Both the position numbers and the translations under genes were made by a program. The notes beneath the pieces were generated by a model. That model did not search any database. It saw nothing but the letters and a program-made list of their open reading frames with translations, and had not been told where the DNA came from. 64,000 nt of DNA from Candidatus Dormiibacterota bacterium (GTDB taxonomy: Bacteria; Chloroflexota; Dormibacteria; Aeolococcales; Aeolococcaceae), in assembly GCA_019245575.1 (NCBI GenBank), contig JAFARE010000001.1, forward strand, positions 124,001 through 188,000, given 5' to 3'. Position 1 is the stretch's first letter; every line of letters starts with the position of its first letter. Shown piece by piece: positions 41,771 through 50,328 of this stretch.

Positions 41771-42115
41771 TCAGATCCGGACGTGCTCGATGTTCACCTC
41801 GCGCAGCTCCCCCGGCCGGGAGATCCCGTTCTCGTCGAGCAGCCGCAGGCACTCGATCACGAGGCGAGCCCCGTTCAGGTTGAGCCCGTGGCCCCGGGTG
41901 AGCCGCTGGATGGCCTGCAGGGTGAGCAGGTCACGCTGGGAGTAGCGGCGGCGGTTGGTCGAGGTCCGCTGCGGCACGACCAGCTTCAGGGCTTCGTACA
42001 TCATCAAGGTCCGCGGATGGATCTCCAGGATCTCCGCCGCGATGCTCAGCGTGTACAGCGGTTTGTCGAGATCCATTCTTGCCGCGCTGGGCTGTGCCAC
42101 CTCAATGGTTGTCAT
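41771..42115 (-). CDS. HspR-like MerR family regulator (copy 2)
   Basis: Protein of 114 aa: LYTLSIAAEILEIHPRTLMMYEALKLVVPQRTSTNRRRYSQRDLLTLQAIQRLTRGHGLNLNGARLVIECL. It is a close paralogue of copy 1 over the DNA-binding domain but differs in the C-terminal helix. I start it at ATG 42115; the track start at 42280 adds unlikely residues. It precedes the response-regulator operon on the same strand with a 94-nt gap holding the direct repeats. Confidence 0.88.
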   Translation of the reverse strand: MTTIEVAQPSAARMDLDKPLYTLSIAAEILEIHPRTLMMYEALKLVVPQRTSTNRRRYSQRDLLTLQAIQRLTRGHGLNLNGARLVIECLRLLDENGISRPGELREVNIEHVRI

Positions 42116-42309
42116 GCCTGCGTGCTCTCTATCGCGTCGCGTCCGGATCGCGCCCGGCGGAAGGGCCGGACACAGCTTTTCCCTCCGATCGGGTGGAGGC
42201 TTTTCTGATACTAGCCGATGTTTCCCGTTCGGGAACGCGATCAGCGCGAAGCGGGAATTCCCCAGGCTCGCTGTAACCATCGCCGGAGCGGGCCCGTTGG
42301 GCTTGTGTC

Positions 42310-42480
42310 ATGTCCGCCATGTCCGGTCCCCCGAGCGGCAGCGACAGCCTGGCCGTCCGCCAGCGCTACCTCCGCCACCGCCGTCGCCTCAGCGATCGCG
42401 GCTGGATCACGGTATGGGTCACGCTCGGCGCGCTCGTCGGCTGGCTCTTCATCGCTGGATTCGCCGGCCTCGGCCACTAG
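42310..42480 (+). CDS. Candidate small single-TM protein (56 aa, not in ORF track)
   Basis: The reading frame from ATG 42310 gives a hydrophilic basic N-terminus (SLAVRQRYLRHRRRLSDRG) followed by one clear TM helix (WITVWVTLGALVGWLFIAGFAGL) and a stop at TAG. A basic segment before a helix is the normal positive-inside layout. No SD is visible. It has no known family and may be spurious. Confidence 0.4.
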   Translation: MSAMSGPPSGSDSLAVRQRYLRHRRRLSDRGWITVWVTLGALVGWLFIAGFAGLGH

Positions 42481-42694
42481 CCGCCGCGAGCTCTTCGGCT
42501 GCTTGCGAAATGCGGCGCGGGTGGCGTCGCAGGGGGCAGCGCCGGCCGGAGCAGGATTCCGGGACCCAGGTCAGAAGGTCACGCGTGTTCGCGCGACCAC
42601 GAGAGTCCTCGGGCGCGTCCGGAGACCTGGGGTGGAATCCAGCGCAGGACGGCGAGGGTTCCCTGCGACGTCAGGCCCTGCGCCGCCAGCCCTG

Positions 42695-44239
42695 TCAGCC
42701 GATGAGCTCGCGGAGGTCCTGGAGTTGTTCCGCGATCCAGCGCGAGATGTCGTGGCCGCGCACGACCTCGCGGATGCGCGTCGCGCGGGCGCGGCGCTCC
42801 TTCGCGTCCATCATGAGTCCGCGATACAACGCCTCTGCGGTCTCGTCGACATCGAAAGGGTTGACCGTGAGCGCGTGGTCGCCCAGCTCCTCGTGTGAGC
42901 CCGCGTTCTCGCTGAGCACGAGCACGCCGTTGCGCCGGTTGCACAGCGGGCCCTCCTTGGCGACGAGGTTCATGCCGTCGTAGATTGGGTTCACCAGCAG
43001 CACGTCGAAGTTGCGATAGCCCGCCATGGCGCGGTCCATGTTGTCCTCGACCTCCACGCGGATCGGCGTCCAACCGCCGCGGCTGTACGCGCGGTTGATG
43101 CGCGCCGCCACGCTGAGCACACGCCCGAGATACGCGCGGTAGTCATCGATGTCCTGACGGCTGGGTTGCAGGTACGCCCAGAACATCACGTCGCCGTGCA
43201 GCTCGGGGTGCGCCTGCAGAAGCCGTTCGTACGCAAGGAAACCGCGCACGATGTTCTTGCTGAGGTCGGTGCGGTCCACGCGCAGGATCAGGTGCTTCGG
43301 CCGCCACTCTAGGATGCGCTCCTCCTCTGCGTGCACCTCGGCACGGTCGGCCATGCGCATGAAGTCCGTCGTGTCGATGCTGATCGGGTAGTTGCGCACC
43401 CACACCGCGCGCCCGTCGAAGAACACGGTGCGCTCGCGCAGGTCGACGGCGAGGCCGAGGTTCTCCTCGCACGTCATGAGGAAGTTGCGCACGTCGCGCC
43501 GCGTCTGGAAGCCGATGATGTCGGCGCCGAGCATTCCCTGAACAATCGAGTCGCGCATCGGCTTGGGCAGGATGGTCCAGTACTGTGGCGTGGGCCAGGG
43601 AATGTGCACAAAGTGCTGGATGCGCACGTCGTGCAGCTGCTCGCGCACCAGGAGCGGCAGGCAGTACAGCTGGTAGTCCTGCACGAACACCAGCGGCGGG
43701 CGCTTCGAGGCGCGCGCCTCCTGCACCACGCGCTCGGCCACCTGGCGGTTGACGTTGACGTAGCCGTTGGTCCACGCGGTCTGGATGGACGCGTCCACCA
43801 CCGGCTCGCGCGCGAGGTCCCACAGGTAGTGCTGGATGAACCACAGCAGCGGGTTCGCGATGACGCTGTAGTACAGCTCGTACGCCTCGCGCCCCGGGTC
43901 CACGAACGCCACCCGGTACTTGGTGCCGTCGTCGGTCACCAGCGGGGCGGGGTCGCCGCGGGCGGCCAGGGCGCGGTCGGTGTCGTCGCGGGCGATGGCC
44001 ACCCAGATGGAGTGCGTGGCCGCGGCCAGCGAGCTGAGCGCGGTGACGAGCCCGCCCGCCCCCTTGACCAGGCGCTCCTCGGTCCCCCGGTACGGGTCGG
44101 CCGGCTGGAGGGTCAGCGGGGCGCGGTTGGCCACGACGATGGGCTGGACGTGCCGCAGGAGGCGGCGCGTGTAGGGCTCGATGGCTGGCAGGGGGTCACC
44201 TCCGTCGTCCGAGATGGACGGCCCCCACCTCGGCCTCAT
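42695..44239 (-). CDS. otsA: Trehalose-6-phosphate synthase (GT20)
   Basis: Makes trehalose-6-phosphate from UDP-glucose and glucose-6-phosphate. It is 514 aa long with LVKGAGGLVTALSSL (N-terminal G-rich loop), VQDYQLYCLPLLV, FVHIPWPTPQYW, LRVDRTDLSKNIVRGF, VNPIYDGMNLVAKEGP and VLSENAGSHEELGDHALTVNPFD, the GT20 substrate residues. The phosphatase OtsB is not adjacent. Start is uncertain: ATG 44239 has no SD, while a strong GGAGGT lies just downstream but is followed only by CTG. It is divergent from a hydrolase gene. Confidence 0.9.
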   Translation of the reverse strand: MRPRWGPSISDDGGDPLPAIEPYTRRLLRHVQPIVVANRAPLTLQPADPYRGTEERLVKGAGGLVTALSSLAAATHSIWVAIARDDTDRALAARGDPAPLVTDDGTKYRVAFVDPGREAYELYYSVIANPLLWFIQHYLWDLAREPVVDASIQTAWTNGYVNVNRQVAERVVQEARASKRPPLVFVQDYQLYCLPLLVREQLHDVRIQHFVHIPWPTPQYWTILPKPMRDSIVQGMLGADIIGFQTRRDVRNFLMTCEENLGLAVDLRERTVFFDGRAVWVRNYPISIDTTDFMRMADRAEVHAEEERILEWRPKHLILRVDRTDLSKNIVRGFLAYERLLQAHPELHGDVMFWAYLQPSRQDIDDYRAYLGRVLSVAARINRAYSRGGWTPIRVEVEDNMDRAMAGYRNFDVLLVNPIYDGMNLVAKEGPLCNRRNGVLVLSENAGSHEELGDHALTVNPFDVDETAEALYRGLMMDAKERRARATRIREVVRGHDISRWIAEQLQDLRELIG

Positions 44240-44301
44240 CGTACCGGCTCGGTCTCCGCCGCCAAACCCGGTCCGACCCGGCCGAACCGCACAATCGTCG
44301 C

Positions 44302-45165
44302 GTGAGCCGGCCGGTCCGCGAGTTCCGCGTGCCCACCTCGGGCCCCGCCCTGAACGTGCGCGACCACGAAGGCGGCGAGCCGGCCGTCCTGACGATGCAC
44401 GGCCTGGCCAGCAACGCCCGGTGGTGGGACCTGGTGGCGGCGCGCCTGGCGCCGACGCACCGGGTGATCGCCGTGGACCTACGCGGCCACGGCCTCAGCG
44501 ACCGGACGGACGGCGGCTACGACTTCGACACCGTGGCCAGGGACGTGGCCGAGGTCGCCGCGGCCCTGCACCCCGGGCCCATGGTCGTCGCGGGGCACAG
44601 CTGGGGCGCCTCGGTGGCGCTGGTGTACGGGCTGAACCATCCGGAGACCACCCTCGGCGTGGTCTGCGTCGACGGCGGGGCCACCGACCTCAAGGCGTAC
44701 TTCGGCCCCACCTGGGAGATGGCCGAGCAGACGATGAAGCCGCCGGCGCTGCGCGGCGTCACGCCGCAGGTGCTGCGCGACTGGATGGACTCGTCTCCGA
44801 TCAGCGAGGGCTCCGACCCCGAGACCGCGGCCGCGATCCTCCTGGGAAACTTCGAGGACGACGGATCGGGCGCCGGAACGCTGCGGCCGCGGCTCTCGCT
44901 GCCGCACCACATGGAGATCGCGCGCCACCTCTACGAGCTCGACGGCTACGCGGTGATGGAGCGGCTGCGCTGCCCCGTGCTCATCGTGCCCGCGGGGCAC
45001 CCGGACCACGAGGACGCGCCCAAGGTGCGGGCGATGACGCGGGCCACAGAGGCGCTGGGCGGCCGCGGCAGCGTGGTCTGGGTGGACGGCGTGCACGACA
45101 TTCCCGTGCAGCGCCCTGACGAGGTCGCGGCCGCGATCGCGGACTTCGCGGCCCGTCTGGCCTGA
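44302..45165 (+). CDS. Alpha/beta-hydrolase
   Basis: Hydrolase of 287 aa. VLTMHGLASNARWWD and VIAVDLRGHGLSDR are the first strands, VVAGHSWGASVAL holds the nucleophile Ser, and GVHDIPVQRP the catalytic His. Family members include lactonases, esterases and C-C hydrolases; substrate unknown. GTG 44302 has CACAAT exactly 6 nt upstream, consistent with leaderless transcription. It ends 4 nt from the convergent aldehyde dehydrogenase gene. Confidence 0.88.
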   Translation: MSRPVREFRVPTSGPALNVRDHEGGEPAVLTMHGLASNARWWDLVAARLAPTHRVIAVDLRGHGLSDRTDGGYDFDTVARDVAEVAAALHPGPMVVAGHSWGASVALVYGLNHPETTLGVVCVDGGATDLKAYFGPTWEMAEQTMKPPALRGVTPQVLRDWMDSSPISEGSDPETAAAILLGNFEDDGSGAGTLRPRLSLPHHMEIARHLYELDGYAVMERLRCPVLIVPAGHPDHEDAPKVRAMTRATEALGGRGSVVWVDGVHDIPVQRPDEVAAAIADFAARLA

Positions 45166-45169
45166 GGGC

Positions 45170-46708
45170 TCAGCCCAGCAGCGTCTCCCAGAGGTAGCGG
45201 TCGCGCCGGGGCACGTTCTGGTCCACGCAGATGTGCTTCACCTCCGTGTACTCCTTCAGCCCGTAGATGCCGTGCTCGCGGCCGATGCCGCTCTGCTTGT
45301 AGCCGCCCAGCGGCGCCTGTGGGTGGAGCAGGTGCCAGTCGTTGATCCAGACGGTGCCGCAGCGCAGCTGCTTGGCGATGTCGATGGCGGCCCGGGTGTC
45401 ACGCGACCACACGCCTCCGGCGAGCCCGTAGATCGACCGGTTGGCGCGCTGGATCACCTCGTTGACGTCGCTCCATCGCTGAACCGCGAGCACCGGCCCG
45501 AAGATCTCCTCGGTGGCGGCGCTCGAGTCGGTGGGCACGTCGGTGAAAACCGTCGGCTCGATGAAGAACCCCTTCTCGCCGACGCTCGACGGCCTGCCGC
45601 CGCCGCATGCGAGCGTGGCGCCGTCCGCCCTGGCCGCGGCGATGCGTGCCATCACCCTGTCGTACTGCTGCCGGCTGATCACCGGGCCCACCTGCGAATC
45701 GAAATCGCTGGCGTCGCCGACACGCAGGCTCGCCGCGCTGTCCACCAAGCGGTCGACGAAGCGCTCGTAGATGTCGTCGTGCACGTACAGCCGCGTGCCC
45801 GCCTCGCACGCCTGGCCCTGGTGCATGAACACGCCGAAGAGCGTGCCGTCGATTGCGATGTCCAGGTCGGCGTCCGGGCACACGATGTTCGCCGACTTGC
45901 CGCCCAGCTCCAGCACGACGTGCTTGATCGTCTGCGCGGCCTCGGCCATCACGCGACGGCCTGACGCGGTGGACCCGGTGAACGCGACCTTGTCGACGTC
46001 GGGGTTCTCCACCAGCTCCGCACCCGAATCGATGCTCGAGCCTGTGATGACATTGAGCACGCCCTTGGGCAGCAGCCCCGTGTCGTCGATGGCGCGCGCG
46101 ACCTCGAGCGCGGTGAGCGGCGTCTGCGGCGCGGGCTTGAGGATCACGGAGTTGCCCATCGCCAGCGCCGGGGCGATCTTCCACATCGTGAAGAGGAGCG
46201 GGAAGTTCCACGGCACGATGCCGGCACACACGCCCACGGGCTCTCGCTGCACGAAGTTCCACGAGACGTACGGCTGGTCGATCCAGGGCAGCGGCTCGTA
46301 CCAGGGGATCGACAGCGCCTGCTCAGCCATGCTGCGGAACCACTCGATGGCGAAGGGCACGTCGATCACCGCTGCTTTGCGGATGACGGTGCCGCCGTTC
46401 TGCGCCTCGAGCAGGCTCCATCCGTCGGACACCTCCTCGAGGTGCTTGACGATCTCGAACATGATCTGGCTGCGCTGCAGCTGGCTCTTCAGGCGCCACT
46501 CGCCGGCCTCGAAGGAGCGGCGCGCCGCGGCGATGGCGCGCTGGGCGTCGGCCCGGGTTCCGTCCGGGGCCGTGGCCATCACCTCCTCGGTGGAGGGGTT
46601 GATGACCTCGTAGGTCCGGCCACCGTCGGCGCCCACCCACTCGCCGTCGATGTACTGCTGATACGTCGCCACGTCGGCCCCCGCCTCGGGCTCAGCCACC
46701 GTCGCCAC
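45170..46708 (-). CDS. NAD(P)-dependent aldehyde dehydrogenase
   Basis: Enzyme of 512 aa oxidising aldehydes to acids. Motifs are GIVPWNFPLLFTMWKIAPALAMGN (active-site Asn), KVAFTGSTASGRRV (NAD site), VVLELGGKSANIV (general-base Glu), FMHQGQACEAGTRLYV (catalytic Cys), and EEIFGPVLAVQ. The sequence is near the betaine/phenylacetaldehyde dehydrogenase type. GTG 46708 is chosen because GGAGG lies 6 nt upstream; the track start at 46822 lies in the divergent promoter region. Substrate unknown. Confidence 0.92.
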   Translation of the reverse strand: MATVAEPEAGADVATYQQYIDGEWVGADGGRTYEVINPSTEEVMATAPDGTRADAQRAIAAARRSFEAGEWRLKSQLQRSQIMFEIVKHLEEVSDGWSLLEAQNGGTVIRKAAVIDVPFAIEWFRSMAEQALSIPWYEPLPWIDQPYVSWNFVQREPVGVCAGIVPWNFPLLFTMWKIAPALAMGNSVILKPAPQTPLTALEVARAIDDTGLLPKGVLNVITGSSIDSGAELVENPDVDKVAFTGSTASGRRVMAEAAQTIKHVVLELGGKSANIVCPDADLDIAIDGTLFGVFMHQGQACEAGTRLYVHDDIYERFVDRLVDSAASLRVGDASDFDSQVGPVISRQQYDRVMARIAAARADGATLACGGGRPSSVGEKGFFIEPTVFTDVPTDSSAATEEIFGPVLAVQRWSDVNEVIQRANRSIYGLAGGVWSRDTRAAIDIAKQLRCGTVWINDWHLLHPQAPLGGYKQSGIGREHGIYGLKEYTEVKHICVDQNVPRRDRYLWETLLG

Positions 46709-46834
46709 TTCACACCTCCCGCAGTTGACGTCGGTGTCGATTATGGCCTTTGTCCGGAATTGGGCTGGGGCGGCGCTTGTACTCTTTTGTGATTCTGCGG
46801 CAGCATAAGTAGCGGCAGACACAAGGGGATGGCC

Positions 46835-48022
46835 ATGGACGAGGTCCAGTTCGCCGACGGCATCGACGCGCCGGACCGCCTCGCGTTCGGGCTCGGCGCG
46901 GGGCAGCTGCTGGTGGTCGTGGCCGGAGCGATGCTCGCCTACGCCCTGGCGCGCGCACCGCTGCCCACGGGGCTGGGCCCGCCGCTGGCGTTGACGGTGG
47001 CAGCGCTGGCCGCAGCCCTGGGTTGGCTGCGCCTGGCCGGCCGGCCGGCGCTGGACTGGGCGCTGTTCGCCGGCCGCTTCCTCGCCCAGAGCCGCGCCGG
47101 GTCACTCGACGTGACGAGCGCGGACGCGCCGCCCGTTGATGGCGCGGCCATGCCTGCCCATGGCGAGGCCCTGCCGGCGACCCGCGGCCTTGTGGTGCCG
47201 CTGCGGCGCTATGCGGTCGGCGACGCGGGGGCCGTGCCCGCGCTCCGGACCGCGACGCCGCCCGCACGCCGTCTGCGCATCGGCGGCGCCCATCGCATCA
47301 CGCTGTTCTCGCTCAAGGGCGGCACCGGCCGGACCACGCTCGCCACCGAGCTCGCCTGCTTGCTCGCCGACCCGAGCTCCGGCGAGCGCCTCCGCGTGGC
47401 ACTGGTCGACCTGGACACGCGAAGCGCGAGCGTGGCCGTGCGGCTGGGCATGGCGTGCGCAACCGTCGCCGACTACGCGCTGGCTCCGCCGGAGGGCAGG
47501 TGCGCCGCCGGGTTCATGACGGAGCACGGCTCCGGCGCCCACGTGATGCTGGGCACGCCGCGACCGTCGGGTGGCGACTGGCCGCTGAACGCGGGCGTGG
47601 TGCGCGACCTGCTGCGCGACCTCGACGTCGAGGGGTTCGACATCGTCATCACCGACGTCGCTGCCGAGCTCTCGGCGCTCACCGCCGCGGTGATCACATC
47701 GGCCGACGACGTGCTCGTGGTGCTCAACGCCACTCCTGGCGGCGTCCAGGACGCGTATCGCACCACGGAGCAGCTGCGCAGGCTCGGCGTCCGACATCAG
47801 CTGCGCTTCGTCGTCAACCGCGCCCGCGCGGGCGTGGACTTCGCCACCGCGATGAGCGACCTCGCCGGCCACGTCATCGCGGAGATCCCGGACGACCCGG
47901 CGGTGCTCGAGGCGGAGGACCGGCAGCGGTGCGTCGCCGACGCGGGCGGTGCCGCCGCCGACGCGCTGCACCGGCTGGCGCGGCGGGTGCGGCGCGAATT
48001 GGCCATGCCGCGTCACGCGTGA
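46835..48022 (+). CDS. PrgI-like membrane domain fused to MinD/ParA-type ATPase
   Basis: Protein of 395 aa. Residues about 1-85 have two TM segments (QLLVVVAGAMLAYALA, ALTVAALAAALGWLRLA) preceded by APDRLAFGLGAGQLL, resembling PrgI, the VirB3-like family found beside VirB4 ATPases. A Pro/Ala linker follows, then a deviant-Walker ATPase: ITLFSLKGGTGRTTLATELACLL, VALVDLDTRSASVAVRLG, FDIVITDVAAELSALTAAVI, FVVNRARAG. ATG 46835 has AAGGGG 6 nt upstream. Its stop overlaps the GTG of the VirB4-like gene (GTGA). This domain pairing is unusual. Confidence 0.7.
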   Translation: MDEVQFADGIDAPDRLAFGLGAGQLLVVVAGAMLAYALARAPLPTGLGPPLALTVAALAAALGWLRLAGRPALDWALFAGRFLAQSRAGSLDVTSADAPPVDGAAMPAHGEALPATRGLVVPLRRYAVGDAGAVPALRTATPPARRLRIGGAHRITLFSLKGGTGRTTLATELACLLADPSSGERLRVALVDLDTRSASVAVRLGMACATVADYALAPPEGRCAAGFMTEHGSGAHVMLGTPRPSGGDWPLNAGVVRDLLRDLDVEGFDIVITDVAAELSALTAAVITSADDVLVVLNATPGGVQDAYRTTEQLRRLGVRHQLRFVVNRARAGVDFATAMSDLAGHVIAEIPDDPAVLEAEDRQRCVADAGGAAADALHRLARRVRRELAMPRHA

Positions 48023-50154
48023 TCCACGCAGCGGTTCGGGGCGTGCGCGGCGCGCGCGAGCAGCGCGTCGGGCCGTTTCGCGTCCGCGATGCGCACGTGG
48101 TGCATCCGAACGGCGACGTGTCGGCGGTGGTGCGGACCGGCGACCTGGACATCGAAGCGATGGATCCGGCGAGAGCGGCAGCGGTTGTAGCCGCGTTCTC
48201 GCGGCTCTGCCGCTCGCTGGACAGGCCGCTGCAATTGCTGGTGCGCGTGCGACCCGTGCAGCACGAAGCGACGGTGGCGCCGGGCACGTCAGCGCACGGC
48301 GACCTCGAGGCTGCGCAGCGCGAACACTGGTCGCGGCATGCCGACCTTGGGGCGGCACACACGCATACGGTGCTGCTCGCGGTGCGCGCCGCGCAGCCCG
48401 CGGGACTCGACACCGCGGTGGCGCGCGTCGAGGACGCTGTGCGCGCCATCGGCGTGGGTGGCACGTGCCTGCGCGACGACGAGCTGTTGCGCGCGGTCAC
48501 CGAGGATTGCGCTGAAGGACACCTCGCGTGGCGCGCCGAGGCGCAGCACGTCGTGGTCAACGAAACGCTGGTGCGCGGCTTCGCGCTGCGCCGGCTGCCC
48601 GGACATCCCGTGCCGGCGGGATGGCTGGCGCCGCTGCTGCGCGTGCCCGTGGAGTGCGACATCGCGATCCACATCGCGCCCGCCGCGCTGGGCGATGCGT
48701 TGCACACCCTGGGACGCCGTCTGCGCGACTTCTCCGCGCACCGCATGCTGGAGAGCGAGCGCGGGGTGGTCGGCGACGTGCACGTGGATGTCGCGCTCGA
48801 TTCAGCCATGCGTTTGCGCGGCCGGCTGGCGCGCAACCTGGGGCGCCCGCTGCTGCTCTCGATCACCGCCGCGGTGCGCGCGCCCACGCTCGACGAGCTG
48901 CACCGGCGCAGCGAACGGGTGCGTCTTGGGTTTCGCGCTGCAATGGTGGACGCGGAGCCGGCGCACTTCCGCCACCTGGCCGCGTATGTCACCGCCCTGC
49001 CGCTGTGCATCGATTCGCTCGGCGCGGCGAAGCTCGTGGAGTCGGAGGCCGCGGCGACGTGCGTGCCCTGGGTGGAAGCGATGTGCGACGACCCCGGCGG
49101 TTATCGCATCGGCGTCTCGCTCGGTTCCGGCGTGCCGGTGCGCCTGGCGCCGTTCGACACCGCCCGCCACGCAAACGCGAACATCGCGGTGTTCGCCGCG
49201 TCGGGCCACGGCAAGAGCTTCGCGCTGGGCGCGCTGATGCTCGAGGCGGCCACGCACGGCGCGGGCGCCGTGGTGATTGACCCCGAGGGCGAGCACGAGC
49301 CGGTGGTGAACGCGCTCGGCGGGCGCTATCTGAGGCTGGCGCCCGGCGGCGCGAGCGCGGTCAACGTGTTCGACAGCGCAGGCGACGACCCCGAGGATGC
49401 GGTGGCGGCGGTGACGGAGCTCGTCGCGGTGCTGGGCGGGGGCCGGCTGGATGACGTGGAGCGCGCGGTCGTGGACGCTGCCGCTCGCGAAGCGCAGCAC
49501 GCAGCCCTCGCAAACGGCGGCACGCCGATCCTGGCCGGCTGCATTCCCATGCTCCAGCGCGACGCGCCGCGCGTCGCCGCGGTGGTGCGCCGGTTCTGCA
49601 CGGGCGCGCTCGGCGCGCTGTTCAACCGCCCGACCTCCGTGCGCCTGAACACACGCGTCTGCGGTATCTCGCTGCGCGACATGCCTGCCGAGCATCTGCC
49701 CGCGGCGGCGCACATCGTGGCCCGCTGGCTGTGGGCGCTGGTGCGCCGCGACCGCAGCCGCCGGCTGATCGTCTTCGACGAGGTCGGCGCGCTCTGCGGC
49801 CACGCCCCACTGCGGGCACTGCTCGTGCAGCTGGCGCGGCGCTGCCGCAAGTACGGGGCGTCGCTCGTCGTCGCCACGCAGAACGCGCAGGACCTGCTGG
49901 GCACGGACGAGGGCAGCGTCGTCGCCACCAACTGCGCGGTGCTGCTACTCGGCGGCCACCGTCCAGCCGAGACGGCGAGGATGGAGCGTGCCTTCGGGCT
50001 CACGGAACGGCAGCGCCGCTTCCTCGAGGCGTGCGCCCGTGGCGAGTTCCTCCTGATGGCCGGCGACCGCCGCCTGGAGATGCGCATCGAGGTGCCCGAG
50101 CTCCATCGCAGGATCCTGCTGGGCGAGACCGAGTGGCGGACCGCGACCCCTTGA
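48019..50154 (+). CDS. VirB4/TraC-like ATPase of a type IV secretion-type system
   Basis: Large ATPase of 711 aa. The N-terminal 380 residues match the general layout of VirB4/TraC (PNGDVSAVVRTGDLDIEAMD, LPGHPVPAGWLAPLLRVPVECDIAIHI). Walker A is AASGHGKSFALGALML near residue 395, with VIDPEGEHEPV following, Walker B RRLIVFDEVGAL near 582, then ATQNAQDLLGTDEGSVVATNCAVLLLGG. The start is GTG 48019, overlapping the upstream stop; the track ORF begins far earlier as a shadow. No relaxase, coupling protein or pilin genes are nearby, so this is a two-gene module or a fragment of a larger system elsewhere. Confidence 0.8.
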   Translation: MIHAAVRGVRGAREQRVGPFRVRDAHVVHPNGDVSAVVRTGDLDIEAMDPARAAAVVAAFSRLCRSLDRPLQLLVRVRPVQHEATVAPGTSAHGDLEAAQREHWSRHADLGAAHTHTVLLAVRAAQPAGLDTAVARVEDAVRAIGVGGTCLRDDELLRAVTEDCAEGHLAWRAEAQHVVVNETLVRGFALRRLPGHPVPAGWLAPLLRVPVECDIAIHIAPAALGDALHTLGRRLRDFSAHRMLESERGVVGDVHVDVALDSAMRLRGRLARNLGRPLLLSITAAVRAPTLDELHRRSERVRLGFRAAMVDAEPAHFRHLAAYVTALPLCIDSLGAAKLVESEAAATCVPWVEAMCDDPGGYRIGVSLGSGVPVRLAPFDTARHANANIAVFAASGHGKSFALGALMLEAATHGAGAVVIDPEGEHEPVVNALGGRYLRLAPGGASAVNVFDSAGDDPEDAVAAVTELVAVLGGGRLDDVERAVVDAAAREAQHAALANGGTPILAGCIPMLQRDAPRVAAVVRRFCTGALGALFNRPTSVRLNTRVCGISLRDMPAEHLPAAAHIVARWLWALVRRDRSRRLIVFDEVGALCGHAPLRALLVQLARRCRKYGASLVVATQNAQDLLGTDEGSVVATNCAVLLLGGHRPAETARMERAFGLTERQRRFLEACARGEFLLMAGDRRLEMRIEVPELHRRILLGETEWRTATP

Positions 50155-50173
50155 CGGGTCGGAGGGCCGGTCT

Positions 50174-50221
50174 CAAGATATGGGGGCTCCTAGGCGGGCG
50201 GACCCCAACATGTGGGATAAT
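50174..50221 (+). promoter_or_regulatory. nrdJ promoter with two NrdR-box-like sites
   Basis: CAAGATATGG (50174-50183) and CAACATGTGG (50206-50215) both fit the NrdR core CwAtATaTwG at 7-8 of 10 positions. They are 32 bp apart, the three-turn spacing typical of paired NrdR boxes. GATAAT (50216-50221) directly follows the second box as the -10. Confidence 0.6.
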
Positions 50222-50328
50222 GTGAGGGTTCACAACGTCGAGGTCGGGGCCAGCCGACCCGCCGGGCGCGAAGTTTCTGCCCACGTCTCAGCACCGTAAA
50301 GCGCCCATCCGATAGAAGAGGAAAGGCC

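Noticed and set aside
41955-42983. 342-aa and 226-aa plus-strand ORFs over 42-43 kb
   Set aside because: Ser/Arg/Ala-rich with no domain, antisense to the HspR-like and otsA genes. Only the 56-aa frame ending at 42480 looks like a membrane protein.
47455-48018. N-terminal extension of the VirB4-like ORF
   Set aside because: It lies in another frame of the PrgI/MinD gene and has shadow composition; GTG 48019 with GTGA overlap is the natural start.
50222-50328. Cobalamin riboswitch before nrdJ
   Set aside because: Expected for a B12-dependent enzyme's B12-independent counterpart rather than here, and the 107-nt leader is too short and lacks the B12-box.
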